From the NCBI RefSeq assembly GCF_035978755.1, contig NZ_CP108414.1, positions 4,526,001-4,590,000 on the forward strand: a stretch of DNA of 64,000 bases. Direction: 5' to 3'. The notes beneath the pieces were generated by a model that had not been told where the DNA came from, ran no database searches, and saw only the letters and a list, made by a program, of their open reading frames with translations. Positions 45,736-54,127 of the stretch are shown here, piece by piece (the stretch's first letter is position 1; each line of letters starts with the position of its first letter). The translations under genes were made by a program, and so were the position numbers. Source of the DNA: Streptomyces sp. NBC_01298. Its GTDB lineage: Bacteria > Actinomycetota > Actinomycetes > Streptomycetales > Streptomycetaceae.

Positions 45736-46506
45736 TCAGGCACCCAGGGCCGCACCGCCGTCCACGGTGAGGTCGTGCATCGTGATGTGCGCGGCCTTGT
45801 CGGAGAGCAGGAAGACGACCGCCTCGGCGACGTCCTCGGGACGGGCGATCTTGCCCAGCGGGATGCCGACGCGGTAGGAGCCCGGCACCCCTTCGATGGA
45901 GGCCTTCGAACTGCTCGCTTCCTGCCACATCGAGGTGAGCATCGGGGTGTCCGTGGACCCCGGCGCCACGATGTTCGCGCGGATCCCGAACTTGGCGACC
46001 TCCAGGCCCAGACACTTGGTGAACATGGTCGCGGCCGCCTTCGAAGCGGCGTACGCGGCCATCTCCGTACGGGCGGTGCCGGCGGAGTTGGAGGCGATCG
46101 TGACGATCGCACCGCGTCCGCGCGGCACCATGCGGTTGACCACGGCGCGCGAGACGAGGAACACGCCCGTGGTGTTGACCGCGAACGTCGTGCTCCACTC
46201 CTGGTCGGTGAGTGCCCGGGCCTCGGCGAGCCGCAGCACTCCGGCGGCGTTGACGAGGAAGTCGAGGGGCCCCACGAGCGCCTCCACGTCGTCCACGAGC
46301 GCCTCGACGTCCGCACTGGAGGTGACGTCGCCCGGGAATGCTTCGACGCGGCCTCCTTCCTCGATCACCGACTTGGCCAGGTCGCGCAGCCGGGCCGCGT
46401 CCATGTCGACCGCGGCCACCCGGACGCCCAGGGCGGCCAGCGCGCGGACAATGGCCGCGCCTATGCCTCCGGCCGCTCCGGTGACGAGAGCGATTTTTCC
46501 TTCCAT
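45736..46506 (-). CDS. DHHA dehydrogenase (EntA/DhbA-like SDR)
   Basis: 256 residues, intact [38 protein letters not shown] (active-site Tyr and Lys) and PGSTDTPML. It resembles 2,3-dihydro-2,3-dihydroxybenzoate dehydrogenases. Between DAHP synthase and PhzD it should oxidise dihydro-3-hydroxyanthranilate to aromatic 3-hydroxyanthranilate, as in benzoxazole and calcimycin-type clusters. This step replaces PhzF and diverts the route away from phenazines. Confidence 0.87.
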   Translation of the reverse strand: MEGKIALVTGAAGGIGAAIVRALAALGVRVAAVDMDAARLRDLAKSVIEEGGRVEAFPGDVTSSADVEALVDDVEALVGPLDFLVNAAGVLRLAEARALTDQEWSTTFAVNTTGVFLVSRAVVNRMVPRGRGAIVTIASNSAGTARTEMAAYAASKAAATMFTKCLGLEVAKFGIRANIVAPGSTDTPMLTSMWQEASSSKASIEGVPGSYRVGIPLGKIARPEDVAEAVVFLLSDKAAHITMHDLTVDGGAALGA

Positions 46507-46534
46507 GACGGGAACGCCCCTCTTTATTTCAGCC

Positions 46535-47704
46535 TCAGCCGCGCCAGGCGGATACGACTTCGACAGCCTGGTCGGAATTGAGGCGCGGGTCGCAGAACGA
46601 GGTGTACTTCTCGCCCAGCTCACTGACGTGGTATTCGTCGCGCACGCATTCGCGCACGGCGTCGGGAGTGGTCTCCAGGTGAAGTCCGGCCGCGACTCCG
46701 CCGTTATCGACGACGGCCGCCTGGAATTCCTGGACCTCGCGCACGACCGCCGTGATGTAGCGGGTCTTGTAGCCGCCGGGCGCGCTGACGGTGTTTCCGT
46801 GCATCGGGTCGCACATCCAGAGCACGGGGTGCCCGGCCTCGCGGACCGCGCGGACCAGTGCCGGCAGCTTTTCGGCGGCCGTACCCTCTCCCATCCGGGA
46901 AATCAGCGTCAGCCGGCCAGGCTCGCGCAGCGGGTCGAGACGGCCGCACAGCTCGACCAGCTCGGCCGGGGTCATCTTCGGGCCGACCTTGGTGGCGACG
47001 GGATTGGAGATCGACGCGAACAGCTCGACGTGGGCGCCGCTCAGCTCGCGGGTGCGCTCGCCCATCCAGGGCCAGTGCGTCGAGGTGAGCAGCACCGAGC
47101 CGTCGGGCTGGGTGCGCAGCATCGGTCCCTCGTAGTCCAGCAGCAGGGCCTCGTGGCTGGTCCACACCGGGGCCTCGGCCGCGGACGGGCGCTGCTCGCC
47201 GTGCCAGCCCAGGGAGCGCATGGCGGCCGCGGCCGCGCGGTAGCCGCTGACCAGCCGCTGCGGGTCGGGCCGGCGCAGCTCGGGATCGGGCTCCGGGCTG
47301 TTGACCATGTGGCCGCGGTACACGGGGAGTTCCACGCCGTGGACGATCTCGGTGTTGCTGGAGCGGGGCTTGCCGAACTGCCCCGCGAGCCGGCCCACCC
47401 GCAGGACGGGCCCCAGCGTGCGCGTCTTCATGACGCCGGCCAGCATGTCGAGGAGCGCCGCCTTGCGGGCCACGTATCCCGGGGTGCACTCGGCGGTGTC
47501 CTCCGCGCAGTCCCCGCCCTGGATGATCTGCACCTCGCCCCGCGAGGCCGCGGCCAGCAGGACCCGCAGGGCCTCGACGTCCTCCGCGCGGACGAGAGCG
47601 GGCGAGTCCTCGATTTCGGCCCTCGCATTCATCAGAGCGTCTTCGTTGGGCCAAACGGGCTGCTGGCCCGCCGGCGCTGATTTCAAGCGCGCGACACCGT
47701 ACAT
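46535..47704 (-). CDS. phzC-like: Class II DAHP synthase (PhzC-like)
   Basis: 389 residues. IIQGGDCAED, GQFGKPRSSNTE, YEGPMLR, WPWMGERTRELSGAHVE, SISNPVATKVGPKM, LISRMGEGTA and LWMCDPMHGNT are the class II signatures. It condenses PEP and erythrose-4-phosphate, the first shikimate step. Secondary-cluster copies are often feedback-insensitive. First gene of the operon to ABM (46535-42791), driven by a CCTGAC-box promoter. Confidence 0.94.
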   Translation of the reverse strand: MYGVARLKSAPAGQQPVWPNEDALMNARAEIEDSPALVRAEDVEALRVLLAAASRGEVQIIQGGDCAEDTAECTPGYVARKAALLDMLAGVMKTRTLGPVLRVGRLAGQFGKPRSSNTEIVHGVELPVYRGHMVNSPEPDPELRRPDPQRLVSGYRAAAAAMRSLGWHGEQRPSAAEAPVWTSHEALLLDYEGPMLRTQPDGSVLLTSTHWPWMGERTRELSGAHVELFASISNPVATKVGPKMTPAELVELCGRLDPLREPGRLTLISRMGEGTAAEKLPALVRAVREAGHPVLWMCDPMHGNTVSAPGGYKTRYITAVVREVQEFQAAVVDNGGVAAGLHLETTPDAVRECVRDEYHVSELGEKYTSFCDPRLNSDQAVEVVSAWRG

Positions 47705-47752
47705 GTGGCACCTCCCGGTACTGAACCTGCCGTGACATCGGATGCAGCGAGA

Positions 47753-47805
47753 AGCCTGCGAAGAAAAGAATGAGTCAACCACCAGAGATTCACCGATTCG
47801 TCAGG
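47753..47805 (-). promoter_or_regulatory. Regulon promoter of the DAHP synthase operon
   Basis: Minus strand: CCTGACGAA from 47805 and CAGGCT (47758-47753) as -10, spacing as in the set. Confidence 0.6.
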
Positions 47806-47949
47806 TGGCGACACATTCGGTCACGTCGACCGGCCGGCCGGAAATTCGACATGACGCATTGCCCGCATTCATGGAAGGGACCGGCCGCGAACGCATTAAA
47901 GTCCCGCGCGCGTCCCGGAGGACGGACCGGAGACGGCGATCCGCCCCCA

Positions 47950-48002
47950 CCTGACACAGAGCCGACCACTCCCCTACGCCTCAAGTCGTGGACGCCTAAG
48001 GT
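47950..48002 (+). promoter_or_regulatory. Regulon promoter of transaldolase, probably leaderless
   Basis: CCTGACACA from 47950 and TAAGGT (47997-48002) as -10. The predicted transcription start (about 48009-48010) coincides with the GTG start codon. Confidence 0.6.
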
Positions 48003-48009
48003 CGGGACC

Positions 48010-49041
48010 GTGGTGAGTCAAGAAGCGCGAGACCTGCTGAAACAACTGGTGTCCGAAGGCGTCTCGCCATGGCTGAGCGCGCGCGGCCCCGAAGAGTTCG
48101 AGACGAGCGTCCGGCCTCCGGTCCTGGGTGTGGATTTCCACAACGCCCTGGCACCCCCGGGCAGCGCCCTCACGCTGCTCCAACGGACCTGCGACCTGCT
48201 GCGGCCCGTGTTCGAGGCGACCGAAGGCGCCGTCGGCCACGTCTCCGTGCCGGTCTCTCCCCGGTGGGCCCACGACGCGCACTCGCTCCGGTCGGCGGCC
48301 CGCGCCCTGCACGGGCAACTGGCGCGCCCCAACGTGCTCGTACGGATTCCCGCGACCCCGGCGGGGCTGAAGGCACTGGCCGACTGCCTGGCCGAGGGCA
48401 TCGGGGTGCACGCCTCGATGGTCTTCTCGGCCGAGCGGTACGCCGAGGTGCTCGACGCCTACGTCGACGGGCTGGAGCGTTCCCTCGCGTCCGGCCGGTC
48501 GCTGGGCGAGGCCTTGATGGTGGCCTCGTTCCCGGTGGGGGTGTTCGACGCGGAGGTCGAGTCCCGGCTGGACGGGCTGGGGGTCGGCCCGGGCGACGAG
48601 GTCCGGGGCGCGGCGGGTCTGGCCGTCGCCCGCGCGATGTACCGGCTCCGTGAACAGCGGCTGTCCGGCGGCTGGTGGCGGGTGCTGCGGGCCAACGGCG
48701 CGCCGCAGCCACGGCTGTTGTGGACCAGCGGGGGCACCGATGTGGGCGCGCTCATCGGCTGGAACACGGCGCTCGCGCTGTCGGTGGACACCCTGGAAGA
48801 GGCCGCGCGCGGGCCGAATCTGAGTGGGGACACCCTGCTCACGAGGGAACGCGAGGCGAAGGGGGCACTGGTCGCCCTGGAGCGGCTCGGCATCCCCTTA
48901 GCCCGGGTCGCGGACGTGCTGGAGACGGCGGAACTCGGCCGCCTCCAGCACGACTGGGACGTTATGACGAGATCTTCTGGCGCTGCCCCTGCCGCTCCGG
49001 GAAGCGGGCATTCGTCAGTGCCAGGAAAGGGGCAGCCTTGA
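48010..49041 (+). CDS. tal-like: Transaldolase-family protein
   Basis: About 343 residues. The barrel opens LGVDFHNALAPPGSALTLLQR. VLVRIPATPAGLKAL places residues where the Schiff-base Lys strand lies in transaldolases, but the strand reads VRIP rather than VKIP. GVHASMVFSAERYAEVLDAYVDGLE and LLWTSGGTDVG follow family patterns. The apparent Lys-to-Arg change at the catalytic strand needs an alignment. With the transketolase it would supply E4P. GTG 48010 was chosen (48013 possible); longer upstream frame does not look like this family. Confidence 0.72.
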   Translation: MVSQEARDLLKQLVSEGVSPWLSARGPEEFETSVRPPVLGVDFHNALAPPGSALTLLQRTCDLLRPVFEATEGAVGHVSVPVSPRWAHDAHSLRSAARALHGQLARPNVLVRIPATPAGLKALADCLAEGIGVHASMVFSAERYAEVLDAYVDGLERSLASGRSLGEALMVASFPVGVFDAEVESRLDGLGVGPGDEVRGAAGLAVARAMYRLREQRLSGGWWRVLRANGAPQPRLLWTSGGTDVGALIGWNTALALSVDTLEEAARGPNLSGDTLLTREREAKGALVALERLGIPLARVADVLETAELGRLQHDWDVMTRSSGAAPAAPGSGHSSVPGKGQP

Positions 49042-51079
49042 CCGCCGTCTCCTCGTACTCCGCGTCCGGGTCGGACAGGGCCACCACGGCGCCTCCGACG
49101 CCGTACCGGACCCGGTCCGGGGTGATCGTCGCGGTACGGATCACGATGCTCAGGTCCGCGGCGCCGGAGAGCGAGAAGTAGCCGATGGCTCCGGAGTACA
49201 CCCCGCGCGGGCCCGCCTCCAGGCGGTCGATGATCCGCATCGTGCGGATCTTGGGAGCGCCGGTCATCGAGCCGCCGGGGAACGCGGCGCGCACGCAGTC
49301 CAGGGCGCTCAACTCCGGCCGCATCCGCGCCCGTACGGTGCTCACCAGCTGATGCACCGTGGCGTAGTGCTCGACCCGGAAGAGCTCGTCGGCCTCGACC
49401 GAGCCCGGTACCGCGCAGCGGCCGAGGTCGTTGCGCACCAGGTCGACGATCATCAGGTTCTCCGAGCGGTCCTTCTCGTCGCTCAGCAGGTCCGCCACCA
49501 GGGCCGCGTCCTCTTCGGGAGTGGCACCGCGCGGGCGGGTCCCCTTGATGGGCGAGGATTCCATCAGCCCGTCGCGGGAGACCCGCAGGAACCGCTCGGG
49601 CGAGCTGCTCAGCACGGAGAGCTCGCCGAACTGGAGCAGGGCGGCGAACGGCGCCGGGCTGGTGCGCCGCATCGCGCGGTACGCCGCCCAGGGGTCGACG
49701 GTGGTGTCGGACTCCGCCATGTTGGTCAGGCAGACCTCGTAGCTCTCCCCCGCGGAGATCTCCTCCAGGCAGGAGTCGATGAGCCCCAGGTAGGCGTTCC
49801 GGTCGTGGCGCAGCCGGATCTCACCGCCCGAGCCTTCGGAAGGGGGAGCCGGCAGCCGCAGCCCCGAGAGGTGCGCGAGGCGCTCCGCCGTACCGGTCAG
49901 CCAGCTCCGGGCCTCGGCGTCGTCCCCCTCCGCGAGCGCGAGGAGATGGGTGGTGTGCGTGACGTGGTCGAACACCAGGGCCCGGTCGGCGAAGACCATC
50001 GTGGCGTCGGCCACGGGCGAGCGGTGCACGAGGTCGCCGCCGCACTCGGCCTTCAGCTCGTAGCCGAGGTAGCCGACCCAGCCGAGGGCGAAGTCGAAGG
50101 GCAGCTCTTCGTCTCCGGTGGGGAGTTCGGTGCGGATGGAGCGCAGGTCGCGGTCGATCCACTCCATGAAGGGTCCCGCGACGAGGCCGCCGTCGCCGCC
50201 CCGCGACTCCACGGTCACGACCTTGCTCCACACGTCGGCCGTGGCCACCCGGGCGAGCGGGCCGGTGGCGTCGCCCATGACGGAGAACCGGCCGCGCTCG
50301 GCTCCGGGCAGGCTGCTGTCCAGCCAGTAGGCGTGGTCGTTGCCCCGGAAGAGCCGGTCGTACACGGCCTCGGCGTCCCAGTCCGTGGTCATGCGGCTGG
50401 TCACCAGCCGCAGCTCACGCGCCGGCGTCGGCGCGGGCACGGGTACGGGAGCGGGAGCGGGTACGGGTACGGACGCGGGTACGGACACCGCCCGGCGCGC
50501 TCCGTGGGCCCTGCTCAACCGGGCGAAGTTCGCCAGCAGTTCCCTGCCGTACTCGCTGCAGATCGACTCGGGGTGGAACTGCACCCCCCACATCGGGCGC
50601 GTACGGTGCCGCAGCCCCATCAGGATTCCGTCCGGAGTCCACGCGGTGGCCTCCAGCTCGTCGGGGAGGTCCGTCACGGCGAGGGAGTGGTAGCGCACCA
50701 CCTCCATGGGCGAAGGCAGCCCGGCGAACAGGTCGATGCCCTCGTGCAGGACGGGCGAGGTGCGCCCGTGCCGCGGCTGCGGCGCGCGGTCCACGGTGGC
50801 GCCGTGCATCAGGCCGATCCCCTGGTGTCCGAGGCAGATGCCCAGCAGCGGAAGGTCAGTCCGCCGGATGGTCTCCGCGCAGATACCGAAGTCGGCGGCC
50901 CGGCCCGGGGTCCCGGGACCCGGTGAGACGACGATGTTGTCGAAGGCGGCGAGGTGCCCGGCCTTCCAGTGCGGGTCGTCGTTGCGGACGACTTCCGGCT
51001 CCCTGCCATTCACCTCGGTCAGCAGGTGGAACAGGTTGTACGTAAAAGAGTCGTAGTTGTCGATAAGCAGCGTACGCAT
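48962..51079 (-). CDS. pabAB: 4-amino-4-deoxychorismate synthase, fused PabA-PabB
   Basis: 705 residues. The N-terminal amidotransferase has LLIDNYDSFTYNL, LGICLGHQGI (Cys) and GVQFHPES. The linker is a Val/Pro/Ala repeat near residues 195-225. The C-terminal synthase has ESSPIKGTRPRGATPEED with the ADC-type Lys (about 512), RSENLMIVDLVRNDLGR and FPGGSMTGAPK. The product is ADC, precursor of p-aminobenzoate or, with PapBC, p-aminophenylalanine; neither partner is in the window. It overlaps the convergent transaldolase by 80 bp and follows the methyltransferase by 23 bp. Confidence 0.93.
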   Translation of the reverse strand: MRTLLIDNYDSFTYNLFHLLTEVNGREPEVVRNDDPHWKAGHLAAFDNIVVSPGPGTPGRAADFGICAETIRRTDLPLLGICLGHQGIGLMHGATVDRAPQPRHGRTSPVLHEGIDLFAGLPSPMEVVRYHSLAVTDLPDELEATAWTPDGILMGLRHRTRPMWGVQFHPESICSEYGRELLANFARLSRAHGARRAVSVPASVPVPAPAPVPVPAPTPARELRLVTSRMTTDWDAEAVYDRLFRGNDHAYWLDSSLPGAERGRFSVMGDATGPLARVATADVWSKVVTVESRGGDGGLVAGPFMEWIDRDLRSIRTELPTGDEELPFDFALGWVGYLGYELKAECGGDLVHRSPVADATMVFADRALVFDHVTHTTHLLALAEGDDAEARSWLTGTAERLAHLSGLRLPAPPSEGSGGEIRLRHDRNAYLGLIDSCLEEISAGESYEVCLTNMAESDTTVDPWAAYRAMRRTSPAPFAALLQFGELSVLSSSPERFLRVSRDGLMESSPIKGTRPRGATPEEDAALVADLLSDEKDRSENLMIVDLVRNDLGRCAVPGSVEADELFRVEHYATVHQLVSTVRARMRPELSALDCVRAAFPGGSMTGAPKIRTMRIIDRLEAGPRGVYSGAIGYFSLSGAADLSIVIRTATITPDRVRYGVGGAVVALSDPDAEYEETAVKAAPFLALTNARFPERQGQRQKISS

Positions 51080-51102
51080 GATGTAACTCCCCCGGTTTTG
51101 AT

Positions 51103-51852
51103 TCAGACTCCGAACGGCAGGATCTCGAGGAGCATGTGCTCGACCATGTCCTCGCCGTACTCGCCCTCACGGACCCGCTGGCCCGCCACCAGGCGCAGCT
51201 CGCGTCCGCAGTCGGCGGCGATCTCGTGCAGGGCGGCCAGGTCCCCGCGGTCGCTGAAGTGCAGCAGTACGGAACCGCCCGGGGTGGTCCAGTGCACGGC
51301 CTGCTCCAGGAACCGGCGGTGCGTCTGGTAGCCGGTGTCCACGTAGGCCCGCTCGTGCACCGACTTGTACTCGTAGCTCTCGGGGCCCATGACGTAGTTG
51401 GAGCTCCAGAAGATGACGTCGAAGCGCTCGTCCTCGGCCAGCCCCGAGAACAAGTCGCTGTGCACGGCCCGCAGACGGTCGGCCACCCCGTGCCGGTCCG
51501 CGTTGACGTGCGCGTTCTCCACGGCGGAGGGGCTGATGTCGGCCGCCACCACACGGTCGTAACCCGCCAGCGCGCTCATCACGGCCACCACCCCGGTGCC
51601 GCAGCCGACCTCCATGAAGGCACCCGAACGCGGGGTCTCCTGCGGGTGGCCGAGCCCCAGGAGCTCCAGGGCGATCCCGGTGGAGGGGGAGTAGACGGGG
51701 GCGAAGACCTCGTCGAACAGGTCCCAGTTCCGGCCCGCCAGCGTGAACTCCTGCGGGCGGTCCTCCCGGGTCAGGGACAGGTGGCTGCGCAGCAGGGACC
51801 GCTCAAAGCTCTTGAGCCGGGCCGCGTCGTGGATCTCGGACACCTGGGGCAT
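51103..51852 (-). CDS. Class I SAM-dependent methyltransferase (HemK-like fold)
   Basis: 249 residues. SAM motif I is FMEVGCGTGVVAVMSALAG, followed by VVAADISPSAVENAHVNA. The post-II segment reads VIFWSSNYVMGPESYEY, unlike the NPPY of true HemK/PrmC glutamine methyltransferases, so a small-molecule substrate is more likely. It could methylate an O, N or C of the aromatic product. First gene of a two-gene unit with pabAB. Confidence 0.82.
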   Translation of the reverse strand: MPQVSEIHDAARLKSFERSLLRSHLSLTREDRPQEFTLAGRNWDLFDEVFAPVYSPSTGIALELLGLGHPQETPRSGAFMEVGCGTGVVAVMSALAGYDRVVAADISPSAVENAHVNADRHGVADRLRAVHSDLFSGLAEDERFDVIFWSSNYVMGPESYEYKSVHERAYVDTGYQTHRRFLEQAVHWTTPGGSVLLHFSDRGDLAALHEIAADCGRELRLVAGQRVREGEYGEDMVEHMLLEILPFGV

Positions 51853-52136
51853 GGGACTTCTCCAACATCGGCAGTCATGGTCGCGCTGGTGACGGCACCG
51901 GAGCGCTCGGTGATCACATTGCCGTCGCGGCAGCGTCTGCCAGAAGGTGTCCAGATGACAGCATCGGTCATGGGGAGTGGTGGCCCGATCACCCTCCGCG
52001 TCTCTGACCTCGAGCAACACCCTAGAGATTCTTGACCAGATCTTGCCTAAAGAGCTACGTTCATGCAGGCCAGAGAGCAATTGGACCGTCAAAGGTCCGG
52101 TTGTGAACGGCTTGTTACCCGGGGGGCGGTATAGAC

Positions 52137-54071
52137 GTGGTCGACCATGCCTACGAGATGCTGGAACTGCTGAACAGAGAGGCGCCTGCGGCCGCATTCG
52201 AGGAAGTAGTACGAAAGGCGCGCGAATCCGGCATGTCCGGGGCCGCCCTCGCCCAATTGACCAAGGCGAGGGACCAAAGCCTCGGAGTGCGGGCACTCTT
52301 CGTCCGGCGCCAGCAGCGCGAGGCCGGCCTCGCCGCGCTCGTGGACACCGCGCGCGACCTGACGCTTCCGTACGACGTGGACGCCCTGCTCAAGGTCATC
52401 ACGCGGCGGGCCCGGCTGCTGCTGGGGCTCGACATGGCCTGGGTCGCCCTCGACGACGCCGAGAGCGGGTGCTCCCTGGTGCGTTCCGCGGACGGCCACG
52501 CCTCGGCGCTGACGATCGGGTTCGCCGTCCCGCTGGACGGCGGCGTCGGCAAGCGGGCCGTGGACGGAGCCTCGCCGTTCTGGTCGGCCGACTACATGAA
52601 CGACCAGAGCTTCCGGCACAGCAAGGTGATCGACGAAGTGGTGCAGGCCGAGGGCCTGCGCGCCGTCATGGCCATCCCGCTCAGGCACGAGGGCACCACC
52701 TGGGGCTCTCTGTACGTCGCGGACCGCAACATCAGGCACTTCACGCCCGACGAGACCTCCCTCATGAGCTCCCTCGCCGACCTCGCGACGGTCGCGATCG
52801 AGAAGGCCCGGCTGCTGGAGCAGACCCGGTACGAGGTCGTCGAGCTGGAACAGGGCACCTCCCGCGCCCTGGACTCCTCCACCACCGCCCGCCGGCTCCG
52901 GGAGACGCACGGCCGCCTGCTCGACCTCGTGCTGAGCGGCGGCGGTCTCGGCAACCTGGCCGCCGAGGCGGCCAAGGACCTCGCCGGCACCCTCCTCGTA
53001 CGGGACTCGGCCGGCCGGACCCTCGCCTGCCCGGGCGCCGGTCTCCCGGAACTCGACGAGACCCGGATCCGTACCGCCCTGCTGGACGCGCACACCGACC
53101 GACTGCCCCGGAACGCGGGCGACGGGGTGTGGGTCGCCTCGATCGCCGCGGGCGACGAGATGCTGGGCACGCTCGTCCTGGCCACCGACACCCCGGTCAC
53201 CGACCACCGCCTGCAACTCCTCGCACTCACCGCCCAGGTGACCGCCGTCGTCCTGCTGATGAACCAGGGCATGGCCGCCGCCGAAGGACACATACGCGAC
53301 GAGTTCTTCCACGACCTGCTGCGCGGCCCGTCGCTGTCGCCAACGCTGATCGCGGAGCAGAGCCGGCGCCTCGGGCTCAACCTCGACGAACCCCACGTCA
53401 TCGTGATCGCCCGCCCCGAGGGCGGGGTCCAGGGCCGCGTGGCCGCCTGGGCCGCCTCGTACGCCAACCGCCACCACGGCCTCAAGAGCGTGGACGGCGA
53501 CCTCGTGGTGCTGCTGCTCCCCGGCACCGCGGCGGGCGACATCGCCAGGACGGCGGCCAAGGAGCTTTCCGAGGTGCTCGGCAAGCCGGTGACCGCCGGT
53601 TCGGCCGGTCCCACCGACAGCCCGGCGGGGATCGTGCACCTCTACCAGGAGGCCCGGCGCTGCCTGGACGCGGTGGCCGCGCTCACCGGGCCCGGCAGCA
53701 GCGCCTCCCCCGAAGAGCTCGGCTTCCTCGGTGTCCTGCTCTCCGAGAAGCCGAACATCGCCGGGTTCATCAACGACACCATCGGTCCGGTGCTCGACTA
53801 CGACGACCAGCAGTACACCGAGCTGATCCGCACCATGGAGGCGTACTTCGCCTCCGCCAACAGCCCGTCCCGGGCGGCGGAGTCGCTGCACGTCCACCCC
53901 AACACCGTCTCCCGCAGGCTGGAGCGGATCACCGAGATCCTCGGTGAGGACTGGCAGAAGCCGACCCAGGCCCTCCAGGTGCAGCTCGCCCTCCAGTTGC
54001 AGCGCACCCGGCAGGCCCTCAACCAGGAGCGGCGGCGGCAGAACAGGCAACCCATCAGCGGATCCGCCTGA
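52137..54071 (+). CDS. GAF-domain PucR/CdaR-type transcriptional regulator
   Basis: 644 residues. A helical N-terminus is followed by a GAF domain (about 80-240: LLKVITRRARLLLGLDMAWVALDD, AIPLRHEGTTWGSLYVADR, FTPDETSLMSSLADLATVAIEKA). A CdaR-like middle region leads to the C-terminal PucR HTH (MEAYFASANSPSRAAESLHVHPNTVSRRLERI, about 580-612). It is the only cluster-sized regulator in the right half and the obvious candidate to recognise the CCTGAC boxes (inference). Start GTG at 52137 has a GGGGGG ribosome site. The spacer to the methyltransferase (51853-52136) holds divergent promoters; no strong box was found there. Confidence 0.87.
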   Translation: MVDHAYEMLELLNREAPAAAFEEVVRKARESGMSGAALAQLTKARDQSLGVRALFVRRQQREAGLAALVDTARDLTLPYDVDALLKVITRRARLLLGLDMAWVALDDAESGCSLVRSADGHASALTIGFAVPLDGGVGKRAVDGASPFWSADYMNDQSFRHSKVIDEVVQAEGLRAVMAIPLRHEGTTWGSLYVADRNIRHFTPDETSLMSSLADLATVAIEKARLLEQTRYEVVELEQGTSRALDSSTTARRLRETHGRLLDLVLSGGGLGNLAAEAAKDLAGTLLVRDSAGRTLACPGAGLPELDETRIRTALLDAHTDRLPRNAGDGVWVASIAAGDEMLGTLVLATDTPVTDHRLQLLALTAQVTAVVLLMNQGMAAAEGHIRDEFFHDLLRGPSLSPTLIAEQSRRLGLNLDEPHVIVIARPEGGVQGRVAAWAASYANRHHGLKSVDGDLVVLLLPGTAAGDIARTAAKELSEVLGKPVTAGSAGPTDSPAGIVHLYQEARRCLDAVAALTGPGSSASPEELGFLGVLLSEKPNIAGFINDTIGPVLDYDDQQYTELIRTMEAYFASANSPSRAAESLHVHPNTVSRRLERITEILGEDWQKPTQALQVQLALQLQRTRQALNQERRRQNRQPISGSA

Positions 54072-54127
54072 TCCGCCCGATCCCGGCCGGTTCCGGCCGG
54101 TCCCGGCCGGTCCCCGCGGCGGCCTCA

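Noticed and set aside
42791..47704. A phenazine cluster
   Set aside because: PhzF, PhzA/B and PhzG are missing and an EntA-like dehydrogenase is present, which predicts 3-hydroxyanthranilate instead.
51853..52136. A CCTGAC box upstream of the methyltransferase or PucR genes
   Set aside because: CATGAC at 51972 (-) and GATGAC at 51953 (+) match poorly and the expected -10 is weak, so I did not count them in the set.
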